From NCBI GenBank assembly GCA_030448005.1, contig JAUJNT010000004.1, forward strand, positions 1-57,239: a DNA stretch of 57,239 bases, given 5' to 3'. Below are positions 25,277-34,026 of this stretch, in pieces. A program made the position numbers and the translations under genes. The DNA is from Thermoleophilaceae bacterium. Its GTDB lineage: Bacteria; Actinomycetota; Thermoleophilia; Solirubrobacterales; Thermoleophilaceae. The notes under the pieces were generated by a model. The model had not been told where the DNA came from. It saw only the letters and a list, made by a program, of their open reading frames with translations, and ran no database searches. Every line of letters begins with the position of its first letter. Positions within the stretch are counted from its first letter, which is position 1.

Positions 25277-25972
25277 ATGGAGATCACAGTTGTCGAGGAC
25301 GTGGCGGGCGCCGCCGCCGAGCGGATCGCCGAGCGCGTGCGTGCCGGCGGACACATCGCGCTGTCGGGTGGCTCGACCCCGCGCGCCGCGCACGAGCGCG
25401 TGGCGGAGGCGGACCTCGACTGGGGGCGGACGACGCTGTGGTTCGGTGACGATCGCGCCGTACCTCCCGACCATGAGCACTCCAACTTCGCGATGGCCAA
25501 GGCGAGCCTGCTCGATCGCCTGAAGGGCGAGCCGCCCGACGTGCACCGCATCCAGGGCGAGCTCGGCCATGAGGAAGCGGCTGCCGCCTACGAGCGCGAG
25601 CTGAGGCAGGCGTTCGGCGAGGGACCGCCACGGATCGACCTCCTGATGCTCGGTATCGGCCCCGACGCCCACTGCGCCTCCCTCTTTCCCGGCGATGCGG
25701 CGCTATCCGAGCGCGAGCGCTGGGTCACCGGCGTGGACACGCCCGGCTTGCCCCCGCTGGTGTCCCGGGTGACGGTTACCCTTCCCGTCCTCAATGCGGC
25801 TGGCGCAGTGTTGTTCTTGGTCTCAGGAGATGACAAGGCCGAGGCCGTGGCGCGCGCGTTTGGCGACGCCCCGGGCCCCGACGCCCCGGCCAGCCTGGTG
25901 CGCCCCGACCCGGGCCGGCTCACCGTGCTGCTCGACCCGCCGGCGGCGGCACGGCTCGGGGAGAGCAGATGA
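25277..25972 (+). CDS. pgl: 6-phosphogluconolactonase
   Basis: Hydrolyses 6-phosphogluconolactone to 6-phosphogluconate, linking zwf to gnd. 231 residues, usual for the NagB/Pgl-like family. Motifs: ALSGGSTPRAAH, the WFGDDRAVPPDHEHSNFAM substrate region, and LLMLGIGPDAHCASLFPG with the catalytic His (usual form G-x-G-x-DGHTASLFPG; here PDAHCAS). The start is ATG 25277 after GGGGGAA. The stop overlaps the GH15 start (ATGA). Confidence 0.92.
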   Translation: MEITVVEDVAGAAAERIAERVRAGGHIALSGGSTPRAAHERVAEADLDWGRTTLWFGDDRAVPPDHEHSNFAMAKASLLDRLKGEPPDVHRIQGELGHEEAAAAYERELRQAFGEGPPRIDLLMLGIGPDAHCASLFPGDAALSERERWVTGVDTPGLPPLVSRVTVTLPVLNAAGAVLFLVSGDDKAEAVARAFGDAPGPDAPASLVRPDPGRLTVLLDPPAAARLGESR

Positions 25973-27954
25973 GCCCATTCAGGCCCCACAGCGGCATGTT
26001 CATACCGGGCAGCGGCGCCTTGGACACCAAGGTCCTCTTCGACTCCGACAAGACGATCGCCTCGAGCTCCTTTCCGCCCGTCGCCGACTACGCCTTTCTC
26101 TCTGACTGCGAGACCACGGCACTGGTGGCGCCCAGCGGCAACGTCGAGTGGATGTGCATTCCACGGATGGACTCGCCGAGCGTGTTCGGCTCGATCCTCG
26201 ACCGTGACGCCGGTACCTTCAGGATCGGGCCGGCCGACATCCAGGTGCCCGCCTCCCGGCGCTACCTGCCCGGCACGATGGTGCTCGAGACCAGCTGGGG
26301 CACCCGCGGCGGCTGGATCATCGTGCGCGACGTACTGCTGATAGGCCCATGGCATCACGAGCACGACCGATCGACGACCCATCGACGCTCGCCGACCGAC
26401 TACGACGCCGACCATGTGCTGTTGCGCATCGTGCGCTGCGTGAACGGGGAGGTGCAGACCCACCTCGACTGCGAGCCGGTGTTCAACTACGGGCGTGACT
26501 TCGCCACCTGGGAGTACGCGGGCCCCGGCTACCACGAGGCCACGGCCCAGGCCGATGGCACCGACATCCAGCTGCGCCTGACCTCCGACATGAACATCGG
26601 CTTCGAGGGCCCGCGCGCCACCGCCCGGACGCTGATGAAGGAGGGCGACACCCTCTTTGCGGCCCTCTCGTGGTCCGAGCACCCCGCCCCGCGGGACTAC
26701 GACGAGGCCTACGAGCGGCTGGTCTGGACCGCCCACCACTGGCAGCACTGGCTCGATCACGGGGCGTTCCCCGACCACCCGTGGCGCACGTTCCTGCAGC
26801 GCAGCGCGCTGACGCTCAAGGGGCTCTCCTACGCGCCCACCGGCGCGATGGTGGCCGCCGCCACCACCTCACTGCCGGAGACTCCCGGTGGCCAGCGCAA
26901 CTGGGACTACCGCTATACGTGGATGCGCGACTCCACCTTCATGCTGTGGGGCCTGTACACCCTCGGCTTCGACTGGGAGGCCAACGACTTCTTCTACTTC
27001 ATCGCCGACGTCGCGGAGGCCGAGCGGGGCCAGCTGCAGATCATGTACGGCATCGACGGTGAGGCAAAGCTTGAGGAGAAGGTGCTCGATCACCTCTCGG
27101 GCTACGAGGGCGCCCGACCGGTGCGCGTCGGAAACGGCGCGTACAACCAGGAGCAGCACGACGTGTGGGGCGCCGTGCTCGACTCGGTGTATCTGCACAC
27201 GAAGTCGCGGGACCACCTACCCGAGCGGCTGTGGCCGATCCTCGTCAAGCAGGTCGAGGACGCCATCGCCCACTGGCGGGAGCCCGATCGCGGGATCTGG
27301 GAGATCCGCGGGGAGCCCAAGCACTTCACCTCATCGAAGATGATGTGCTGGGTGGCGCTCGACCGCGGGGCACGGCTGGCAGAGATCCGGGACGACGCCA
27401 GGCGCGCCGAGGAGTGGCAGCGGACAGCGGACGAGATCCACGCCGACATCTGCGACAACGCCCTCGACGAGCGGGGGGTGTTCACCCAGCACTACGACAC
27501 CGATCAGCTGGATGCCTCGGTGCTTCTGATGCCGCTCGTGCGCTTCCTTCCGGCCGATGACGAGCGCATCCGCGGGACCGTGCTCGCAATCGCCGACGAG
27601 CTCACCGAGGAGGGCCTCGTGCTGCGATACCGCGTGGAGGAGACAGACGACGGGCTCGAGGGCGAGGAGGGCACCTTCACGATCTGCTCCTTCTGGCTCG
27701 TCTCGGCGCTCGTCGAGATCGGGGAGCTCAGCCGCGCCCGTGCCCTGTGCGAGAAGCTCCTCGGCTTCGCAAGCCCGCTCCAGCTCTACGCGGAGGAGAT
27801 AGACCCACGCTCGGGGCGCCACCTCGGCAACTTCCCTCAGGCCTTCACCCACCTCGCCCTCATCAACGCGGTCATGCACGTGATCCGGGCGGACGAGGAG
27901 TTCGAGCAGTCGCAGTTCGAACGCGAGTTGCGGCGCTCACGCGCCAACCGCTGA
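25969..27954 (+). CDS. Glycoside hydrolase family 15 (glucoamylase/trehalase type)
   Basis: A 661-residue cytosolic (alpha/alpha)6-barrel hydrolase that releases glucose from alpha-glucans or trehalose. The N-terminal beta domain includes SDCETTALVAPSGNVEWMCIPR. The catalytic part has NWDYRYTWMRDSTFML, the acid region GIWEIRGEPKHFTSSKMMCWVALDRG and LYAEEIDPRSGRHLGNFPQAFTH with the likely catalytic base. No signal peptide, so it acts on internal glucan or trehalose. Its 4-base overlap with pgl ties storage-sugar release to the pentose phosphate pathway. Glucoamylase versus trehalase cannot be settled from sequence. Confidence 0.92.
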   Translation: MSPFRPHSGMFIPGSGALDTKVLFDSDKTIASSSFPPVADYAFLSDCETTALVAPSGNVEWMCIPRMDSPSVFGSILDRDAGTFRIGPADIQVPASRRYLPGTMVLETSWGTRGGWIIVRDVLLIGPWHHEHDRSTTHRRSPTDYDADHVLLRIVRCVNGEVQTHLDCEPVFNYGRDFATWEYAGPGYHEATAQADGTDIQLRLTSDMNIGFEGPRATARTLMKEGDTLFAALSWSEHPAPRDYDEAYERLVWTAHHWQHWLDHGAFPDHPWRTFLQRSALTLKGLSYAPTGAMVAAATTSLPETPGGQRNWDYRYTWMRDSTFMLWGLYTLGFDWEANDFFYFIADVAEAERGQLQIMYGIDGEAKLEEKVLDHLSGYEGARPVRVGNGAYNQEQHDVWGAVLDSVYLHTKSRDHLPERLWPILVKQVEDAIAHWREPDRGIWEIRGEPKHFTSSKMMCWVALDRGARLAEIRDDARRAEEWQRTADEIHADICDNALDERGVFTQHYDTDQLDASVLLMPLVRFLPADDERIRGTVLAIADELTEEGLVLRYRVEETDDGLEGEEGTFTICSFWLVSALVEIGELSRARALCEKLLGFASPLQLYAEEIDPRSGRHLGNFPQAFTHLALINAVMHVIRADEEFEQSQFERELRRSRANR

Positions 27955-27985
27955 CGCCTGCGAGGGCGGGAGGGGCGGGCAGGCG
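27955..27985 (+). terminator. Possible terminator after GH15
   Basis: CGCCTGC (27955-27961) pairs with GCAGGCG (27979-27985) directly after the GH15 stop codon. No T-run follows. It would end the pentose phosphate transcript before the riboswitch-controlled gene. Confidence 0.45.
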
Positions 27986-28051
27986 GGACGCTCGCACCCG
28001 CGCGATGCTTAGGTGCTCACGGGAGGGTGTCCGCTGCCGATAGGAGTAGGG

Positions 28052-28249
28052 ATGGCTCCCGCAGCGGTGATCTCGATGAGCAAGGCCCGCAGCGCGGGCC
28101 CCTCGCTCGGACTGCTCGGCGATCGGCGGCTGACCCGAGAGGATGCGCCAGGCCCAGCTCAGCATGCAGCTCAGCCACAGGTCTACCAGCAGGCGATGCA
28201 AAGGGCTCAGCAGGTCATGAGCAACATGTTTCTCGCCCAGAGGAGATAG
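28052..28249 (+). CDS. Possible 65-residue protein
   Basis: ATG 28052 is preceded by AGGAG at good distance. The product begins MAPAAVISMSKARSAG and ends in a Gln-rich helix (VYQQAMQRAQQVMSNMFLAQRR). No family is recognised and no signal peptide or TM segment is convincing. It stands alone between the GH15 gene and the riboswitch. The ribosome binding site and codon phase make it worth listing, but it may not be real. Confidence 0.4.
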   Translation: MAPAAVISMSKARSAGPSLGLLGDRRLTREDAPGPAQHAAQPQVYQQAMQRAQQVMSNMFLAQRR

Positions 28250-28300
28250 GTCCTGACGGCGCATGGGCCGCGACGTTCTATCCGTGAGGCACTGCCTCAG

Positions 28301-28382
28301 AGACAAAACGGCAAACCCGCCGCGAGGCGGGGGCGCAAAACCAGGGGCCTCCTTCGGAGGCGGCCCAGTTGCCCAAGGAGGC
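28301..28382 (+). promoter_or_regulatory. c-di-GMP-I (GEMM) riboswitch
   Basis: The fold fits the class I c-di-GMP aptamer: ACGGCAAACC (28308-28317), a stem CCCGCC/GGCGGG closed by a GNRA tetraloop GCGA (28322-28325), the tetraloop-receptor side GGCGCAAAACCA (28332-28343), a second stem-loop (28344-28366, CCTCC-TTC-GGAGG core) and GTTGCC (28368-28373) closing with GGCAA of the 5' side. The G equivalent to G20 of the Vibrio Vc2 aptamer is kept, favouring c-di-GMP over cGAMP. The AAGGAGG ribosome site (28375-28381) starts right after the closing stem, so translational control is likely. Confidence 0.85.
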
Positions 28383-28387
28383 AAGAG

Positions 28388-29311
28388 ATGAAATTCACCA
28401 CCCGTCTGGCAACGGGAGCACTGATGGCTTCGCTCCTGGCAGTACCCGCTGGCGCCGAGGCAAAGCCGGTGTCCAAAGCCCGCACAGAGGCAGTGAAGGC
28501 CGATAAGTCGTTGGACCGTGTCGTCTCGCTCGCAAAGCGAAATCGCGACTCGGCCGCTGCCGGGGAGCTGCGTAACTACCGCCGCCATCTGCGCAGCGCA
28601 GAGGCCCAGGTTCGCCGGCAGCGTGCCTCCACAGGCAGCGTCGCCGGGGCAGAGAGCTATGGCCGCTCGGTCCGCGTGGTCGGAGCCGTGTCAGACCAGT
28701 GCGCCGACTCGCTCTCGCAGGTCGTCGGCGATGTCGGTGGCGGTCCTCAGGTAGCGCTCGCCAACGCGATCAAGGCATGCATCGCGGCCCGCGAACGCGT
28801 CGTCGAGGCCCTAACTCAGCTGCTCGACCAGGTGCCCGCGGAGGCCAGGCCCTATCTCGCCAAGGTGATCGCCATGCTCTCGACCGATGGGCAGAACGAG
28901 GTCGCGGCCATCACCGAGACTCTCGCCAACCCGGCCCTCCCGTCAGACGTCGCGGGCATCCTGACGCAGGCGCTCGAGATGGCCACGGCCGCGATCGACG
29001 ACGCGATGGCGCGGCTGCAGCAGGTGCTGGTCCTCGTGCCGGCCGACGTGCGGCCGATGGTCCAGGGCGCGCTCACGCTGGTGACCCAGCAGCTCCGGTC
29101 GGTCATGACGATGGTCAAGGACCTCCTCACCGGCCTGTTCGGTGGTGTGCCGACCAAGCCCGGCACGGGCACCTCGGGAGGCCTGCCCGGCTCCGGTGGG
29201 CTCCCGGGGCTGAACGTGCTGCAGGGCATCTTCGGCCAGGGGTTCCCATTCAACCTCGTGCCGATCGACCTGCCGTTCAACGTCTCGGGCTTCGGCTTCG
29301 CGACCCGCTGA
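28388..29311 (+). CDS. Secreted helical protein under c-di-GMP riboswitch
   Basis: A 307-residue exported protein. Signal peptide MKFTTRLATGALMASLLAVPAGA, then a charged helical N-terminal region (KARTEAVKADKSLDRVV), a long amphipathic all-alpha domain with two Cys (DQCADS, KACIAA), and a Gly/Pro linker (TKPGTGTSGGLPGSGG) to a hydrophobic C-terminus (FPFNLVPIDLPFNVSGFGF). No catalytic motif. A matrix, adhesion or surface-coating role would fit control by c-di-GMP, but this is inference. AAGGAGG lies seven bases before ATG. Confidence 0.8.
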   Translation: MKFTTRLATGALMASLLAVPAGAEAKPVSKARTEAVKADKSLDRVVSLAKRNRDSAAAGELRNYRRHLRSAEAQVRRQRASTGSVAGAESYGRSVRVVGAVSDQCADSLSQVVGDVGGGPQVALANAIKACIAARERVVEALTQLLDQVPAEARPYLAKVIAMLSTDGQNEVAAITETLANPALPSDVAGILTQALEMATAAIDDAMARLQQVLVLVPADVRPMVQGALTLVTQQLRSVMTMVKDLLTGLFGGVPTKPGTGTSGGLPGSGGLPGLNVLQGIFGQGFPFNLVPIDLPFNVSGFGFATR

Positions 29312-29326
29312 GGGACGCTAGCCGCT

Positions 29327-29368
29327 CCGGGGCCCCCGCTCGCTCTGCGCTCGGGGGCCCCGGCCTTT
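29327..29368 (+). terminator. Strong terminator hairpin
   Basis: A 12-bp perfect stem (CCGGGGCCCCCG 29327-29338 with CGGGGGCCCCGG 29352-29363), loop of 13 bases, followed by CCTTTG. It ends the secreted-protein transcript 15 bases after its stop. Confidence 0.75.
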
Positions 29369-29492
29369 GCGGGTCCGCGTACGTGCCCTATGCGGCGGGC
29401 CGGGATGGCCCAATGGCCGCCAGCGGGCGGGATATGAGCTGCCGCGGTTTGGCTCAGCCCACTAGCTCTCCCACCAGGCGCGGCCGGTCGGG

Positions 29493-30392
29493 TTACAGCT
29501 TGACGTCGGCCACCATGGCGGCGAACAGCAGCGCGAGGTAGGCAAGCGAGTAGAGGTAGAGCCAGAGCGCCGCACGGCGGTCCGCGCGCCGGTAGAGCCT
29601 CCAAGCGCCCCCGATGAACACCGCGCCCAGGGTGACCGAAGCCGCCAGGTAGATGCCACCGAACCCTCCGGCGCAAAACGGGAGCTGGGTGACCGCGTAT
29701 AGAAGCAGCGAGTAGAGGAGGATCTGCCTGCGGGTCTCTCGCTCGCCCCGGACGACCGGAAGCATGGGGACGCCGGCCTTCGCGTAGTCGTCCTTCATCA
29801 GCAGCGAGAGCGCCCAGAAGTGCGGAGGGGTCCAGTAGAAGACGATGGCGAAGAGGTAGAGCGCCGTCCAGCCGAGCCCGCCGGTGACGGCCGCCCAGCC
29901 GACAAGCGGCGGCACCGCGCCGGCGGCGCCGCCGATCACGATGTTCTGGGGCGTCGAGCGCTTGAGCCACAGCGTGTAGACCAGCGTGTAGCCGAGAAAG
30001 CCCGACAGCGACAGCGCCGCGGCGAGCGGGTTGACGCCGATCGCGAGCACCGCGAACGCGAGTGTGCCGAGCACGATCCCGTAGGCCAGTGCCGCGCGGG
30101 GCGCCACCCGACCCGAGGCCACCGGTCGGTCCGCGGTGCGCTTCATGCTGGCGTCGATGTCGCGGTCGTACCAGTGGTTGACCGCACCCGCCCCTCCGGC
30201 CGAGAGGTAGCCGCCGACGCAGGTCAGCAGCACGAGCGAGAACGACGGCTCTCCGGCGATGAACATGGCGGACACCGTGGTGAACAGCAGCAGCGACTGC
30301 ACCTTGGGCTTTGTCATCTCGATGTAGTCCGAGACCACCTGGCGCAGCCCCGGGGCGGCCGCGCGGATGGCTGGGGCCGCCGGCTGGCTCAC
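29493..30392 (-). CDS. ctaB: Protoheme IX farnesyltransferase (heme O synthase)
   Basis: UbiA-family membrane prenyltransferase that adds the farnesyl group to heme b to make heme o for aa3/caa3 oxidases. 299 residues, about nine TM helices. First Asp-rich motif NHWYDRDIDASMKRTADRP, and the second conserved loop with KRSTPQNIVIGG and YWTPPHFWALSLLMKDDYAKAG. The GTG start at 30392 overlaps the ctaA stop (GTGA), so it is cotranslated with heme A synthase. It lies next to pentose phosphate genes, a synteny also known from mycobacteria. Confidence 0.95.
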   Translation of the reverse strand: MSQPAAPAIRAAAPGLRQVVSDYIEMTKPKVQSLLLFTTVSAMFIAGEPSFSLVLLTCVGGYLSAGGAGAVNHWYDRDIDASMKRTADRPVASGRVAPRAALAYGIVLGTLAFAVLAIGVNPLAAALSLSGFLGYTLVYTLWLKRSTPQNIVIGGAAGAVPPLVGWAAVTGGLGWTALYLFAIVFYWTPPHFWALSLLMKDDYAKAGVPMLPVVRGERETRRQILLYSLLLYAVTQLPFCAGGFGGIYLAASVTLGAVFIGGAWRLYRRADRRAALWLYLYSLAYLALLFAAMVADVKL

Positions 30393-31390
30393 GCCGTCAG
30401 TGCCTCTGCCCGCGAGGCGCCCGCGTGCGACTCCACCGGGGCGTGCACCCGGTAGAGCTGCAACGTCAGACCCACCAGGGTGGCCCACAGCAGCGTGCCG
30501 AGCGCCAGGTGCAGGAGGATCAGGGCCTCGTACTCGTCCAGCCACACGTTGAGCGCACCGACCAGGATCTGGGCAGCGAGCAGGCCGGCCCCCAGCCAGG
30601 CGTTGCGCACCACGCCGGCGCTCGGCCGGCGACGCACGGCGAGCACGATCAGCGTGACCACCAGAATCGAGGCCAGGTACATGAACACCCGGTGGGTTAG
30701 GTGGATGTCCACCAGGCGTGCCTGGCCGAATGGCAGGAAGTCGCCATTGCAGGTGGGGAACTCCTTGCCGCACGCGTGGTGGGCGCCGTCGCCGGGCTGG
30801 TAGTCGGCGCGGCCGTAGTTCTGGGTGCCGGCCATGTAGCCGCCGGCGACGATCGTGCACAGGATCGCGCCGCTCGAAACGATCGACAGACCTCGGAAGC
30901 GGGGCCCGCCGTCGGCCGGCTCGGCACCGATGTTCTCGGCCCTCGAGGCGCGCCAGATGTAGGCGGTGAGCGCGAGCAGGGCCATGGCGAGGGCCAGATG
31001 GGACGCCACGAGCCGCTCGTCGAGGTCCTTCTCGACCGTCGCTGCCCCCAGCAGGCCCTGGGCGATCACGAGCGCCACGGCGGCGACGGAGGCGCGCACC
31101 AGCCCGCGGTGTGAGCGGTGGCGGCGGATCGCGATCACGGCCAGGGCGATCATCAGCAGGCCCACGATGCCCGCGAGCGTGCGGTGGCTGTACTCGATCA
31201 CCGCGTTGAGATCGAGCCCCGGCACGACGTCGCCGTTGCAGAAGGGCCAACCGTTCAGCCCCGATCCGGCAGGACCGCAGCCAAGGCCGGAGTCCGACAC
31301 GCGCACCACTCCGCCGACGAGGATCAGGAGGTAGGTGGCGACTGCGGTGGTCAGCGCCAGGCGCCGAAAGCCGGTCGAGGGAGCGCTCAC
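30389..31390 (-). CDS. ctaA: Heme A synthase
   Basis: Converts heme o to heme a in the membrane. 333 residues, eight predicted TM helices in two related halves. Conserved His ligands lie in EYSHRTLAG, ASHLALA, LTHRVFMY and LLHLALG. Extracytoplasmic Cys pairs (GLGCG...WPFCNG and HACGKEFPTCNG) match the loop Cys of Bacillus/actinobacterial CtaA. GTG 31390 overlaps the stop of the upstream ctaD (GTGA). Confidence 0.94.
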   Translation of the reverse strand: MSAPSTGFRRLALTTAVATYLLILVGGVVRVSDSGLGCGPAGSGLNGWPFCNGDVVPGLDLNAVIEYSHRTLAGIVGLLMIALAVIAIRRHRSHRGLVRASVAAVALVIAQGLLGAATVEKDLDERLVASHLALAMALLALTAYIWRASRAENIGAEPADGGPRFRGLSIVSSGAILCTIVAGGYMAGTQNYGRADYQPGDGAHHACGKEFPTCNGDFLPFGQARLVDIHLTHRVFMYLASILVVTLIVLAVRRRPSAGVVRNAWLGAGLLAAQILVGALNVWLDEYEALILLHLALGTLLWATLVGLTLQLYRVHAPVESHAGASRAEALTA

Positions 31391-33087
31391 GTTCCCGACG
31401 CCACCGGCTGGGCCACACTGCCCTCCGGCTCCCCGGCCTTCATCACCTCGCGCCGGATGTCCTTCATCGGCTCGACGGAGCGCACGCGCGGCACGACGTC
31501 GAAGTTGTTCTCGGGCGGCGGCGACTGGGTGAACCACTCGAGCGTGTTGCCCTTCCACGGGTCGTTGCCCGCAACCTTGCCCTTGCGGATCGACACGATC
31601 ACGTTGTAGAGCGTGATCAACACGCCGATGCCGAGGAGGAAGGACCCGATCGTGGAGGCCAGGTTGTAGCCCCACCAGCCCGCCCCCTCGGGGTAGTCGT
31701 AGATCCGCCGCGGCATGCCCGAAAGCCCCGCCGAGTGCTGCACGAGGAAGGTGAGGTTGAAGCCCACGAACATGACCCAGAACGAGAGCTTTCCGATGCC
31801 CTCGGAGAGCATCCGCCCCGACATCTTCGGGAACCAGTAGTAGAGCCCCGCGAAGATGCCGAACACCGAGCCGCCGAACAGCACGTAGTGCAGGTGGGCC
31901 ACCACGAAGTAGGTGTCGTGCAGCTGCCAGTCCACCGGGAACACCGCGAGGATCACGCCGGAGATGCCGCCGATCACGAACAGCGCCGGGAGCGCCGCGG
32001 CGAAGTAGAGGGGCGTCTTCATCACGATCGACCCGCGCCAGAGCGTGGCGATCCAGTTGAAGATCTTGATCCCCGTGGGCACCGCGATCGCGAACGAGGA
32101 CAGCATGAAGAAGACCAGCACCACGGTGGCGGTGGGTGTGGTGAACATGTGGTGTGCCCATACGAGCAGGCCGAGGAACGCGATGGCCACGGTGGCGGCC
32201 GCGATCGCCTTGTAGCCGAAGATCGGCTTGCGCGCGAACACCGGCAGGATCTCCGAGATGATCCCGAACGCGGGCAGGATCATGATGTAGACCTCGGGGT
32301 GCCCGAAGAACCAGAACAGGTGCTGCCACAGCATCGGGTCGCCGCCGCCGGTGGGATCGAAGAAGTCGGTGCCGAAGTGGCGGTCGGTGAGGAGCATCGT
32401 GACCGCGGCGGCGATGGCCGGCAGCGCGGCGATCAGCAGGTAGCTGTAGGTGAGGATCGTCCACACGAACAGCGGCATCCGCCCCCATCCCATGCCCTTG
32501 GCGCGCATGTTGTGGATCGTGGCGACGAAGTTGACGGCACCGACCAGGGAGGAGAGGCCCGTGAGGTGGATCAGGAAGATCCACGCGTCGACGCCCCCGC
32601 TCGGCAGGTAGGCGTCGTCCGATAGCGGGGCGTAGGAGGTCCAGCCCGCGCGCGGGGGCTCGAAGAAGAGGCTCCCGTAGAAGGCGATCCCGCCGAACAC
32701 GAGCAGCCACAGCGACAGCGCGTTGAGCCGCGGGAAGGCCATGTCGCGCGCGCCGATCATCAGCGGCACGAAGTAGTTGGCAAAGCCCGCGAACACCGGC
32801 ACCACGAATAGGAAGATCATCGTCGTGCCGTGCATCGAGACCAGGCCGTTGTAGGTCTCCGGCGAGACGGCGGTGCCGTCGGGAACCGCCAGCTGCACCC
32901 GCATGATGAGCGCCTCGACGCCGCCCAGGATGAAGAACAGGAAGGTGGCGAAGAGGTACATGATCCCAATCCGCTTGTGATCGGTGGTGGTGATCCACCC
33001 GAGCCAGCCCTTCGGCTTCTCCCTCATCCCGTGCATGACCACCTCTGGCCGCACGAGCTGGTCGATGCTCTGCCCGTTACTGCTCAT
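31387..33087 (-). CDS. ctaD: Cytochrome c oxidase subunit I (A1 type)
   Basis: 566 residues, 12 core TM helices. Core start TTTDHKRIG; heme a ligand His86 (SMHGTTMIF); CuB His263 in FGHPEVY with the D-channel Glu265 and crosslink Tyr267; WAHHMF; and HLHYVLFGG heme ligands. The HPEVY glutamate marks an A1 oxidase, unlike the YSHPAVY enzyme at 7960. The start is ATG 33087; GTG 33090 is possible. It overlaps the end of ctaC by about 11 bases. No subunit III gene is seen in this locus. Confidence 0.96.
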   Translation of the reverse strand: MSSNGQSIDQLVRPEVVMHGMREKPKGWLGWITTTDHKRIGIMYLFATFLFFILGGVEALIMRVQLAVPDGTAVSPETYNGLVSMHGTTMIFLFVVPVFAGFANYFVPLMIGARDMAFPRLNALSLWLLVFGGIAFYGSLFFEPPRAGWTSYAPLSDDAYLPSGGVDAWIFLIHLTGLSSLVGAVNFVATIHNMRAKGMGWGRMPLFVWTILTYSYLLIAALPAIAAAVTMLLTDRHFGTDFFDPTGGGDPMLWQHLFWFFGHPEVYIMILPAFGIISEILPVFARKPIFGYKAIAAATVAIAFLGLLVWAHHMFTTPTATVVLVFFMLSSFAIAVPTGIKIFNWIATLWRGSIVMKTPLYFAAALPALFVIGGISGVILAVFPVDWQLHDTYFVVAHLHYVLFGGSVFGIFAGLYYWFPKMSGRMLSEGIGKLSFWVMFVGFNLTFLVQHSAGLSGMPRRIYDYPEGAGWWGYNLASTIGSFLLGIGVLITLYNVIVSIRKGKVAGNDPWKGNTLEWFTQSPPPENNFDVVPRVRSVEPMKDIRREVMKAGEPEGSVAQPVASGT

Positions 33088-33946
33088 CACGCTTGCGCCG
33101 CTGGATCGCCAGGTCGGTCTGGGCTTCCTTGATGTCCGCCTTCCGGCGCGCTATGTAGCGCTCGTACTCCGCGGGCTCGACCGCGCGGACCCGGGCGCGC
33201 ATGTCGGCGTGGTTGTCGCCGCACAGCTCGGCGCACTGGCCCTCGTAGCTGCCGGGCTTCTCGATCTTGAACCACGTCTGGTTGGTGTGGCCCGGCGTGG
33301 CGTCGGCCTTGCCGCCGAGCTTGGGGATCCACCACGAGTGGATCACGTCGGAGGAGGTGATCTTCAGCGTGACGGTGGTCTTGGTCGGCACCACCATCTC
33401 GTAGTAGCCGTAGGCACCGCCGGGGTAGTCATAGCGCCAGAGGAACTGCTGACCGTTCACCGCGATCTCGAGGGCCTTGCCGTCCCCGGGCGGGGCGGAC
33501 TGCCCGATCGCCGCGACCTCGACACCCAGGGCAAGGCCGCCAGGGTCGGATGGCGGCGGGTTCTCGATGTCGGCGAGGAAGGCGAAGGTGACGACGGTGA
33601 TCACCACGAGGATCATCCCGGCCCCCACCGTCCAGCCCAGCTCGAGCGGTGTGTTGCCGCGGATCTGGGCCGGCTCGGGTCCCCCGCGGCGCGCCCGGTG
33701 CCTGACGAGCGACCAGATGAGCGCCCCCTCGACGATGAGGAACATGAGGAGCCCCACGTACAGGACGATCTTGTAGAGCGAGTCGATGCTGTCCGCGTTG
33801 GGTGACCCACCCGACTCCGGCGTGAACGCGTCGGCCCAGGCGCCCGGGGCCATCACGAGCAACGCGACTATCCCCGCCGCCAAGGCGAGCACGGTCAGTC
33901 TGCGGCGGATTGCGGCGCGGGAGGCGGGCAATGCAACGGGAATCAT
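33077..33946 (-). CDS. ctaC: Cytochrome c oxidase subunit II
   Basis: 289 residues from ATG 33946. Signal-like segment (LTVLALAAGIVALLVMAPGAWA), two TM helices (about 57-80 and 104-124), then the CuA cupredoxin with His203 (VIHSWWIPK), Cys238, Cys242, His246 and Met249 (CAELCGDNHADM), and a charged C-terminal helix. No cytochrome c domain, so it would depend on a soluble or bc1-linked donor, unlike the caa3 subunit II at 9873. GTG 34024 would add 26 residues with no recognisable role. Confidence 0.94.
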   Translation of the reverse strand: MIPVALPASRAAIRRRLTVLALAAGIVALLVMAPGAWADAFTPESGGSPNADSIDSLYKIVLYVGLLMFLIVEGALIWSLVRHRARRGGPEPAQIRGNTPLELGWTVGAGMILVVITVVTFAFLADIENPPPSDPGGLALGVEVAAIGQSAPPGDGKALEIAVNGQQFLWRYDYPGGAYGYYEMVVPTKTTVTLKITSSDVIHSWWIPKLGGKADATPGHTNQTWFKIEKPGSYEGQCAELCGDNHADMRARVRAVEPAEYERYIARRKADIKEAQTDLAIQRRKRDEQ

Positions 33947-34026
33947 ATCTGTGCGCCCCACCGGCGCGAGGCGGTCGGCGGACTTCGTAACGGCTGTTTC
34001 GAGCTCCGGCGCGGGGAGCGTCACGG

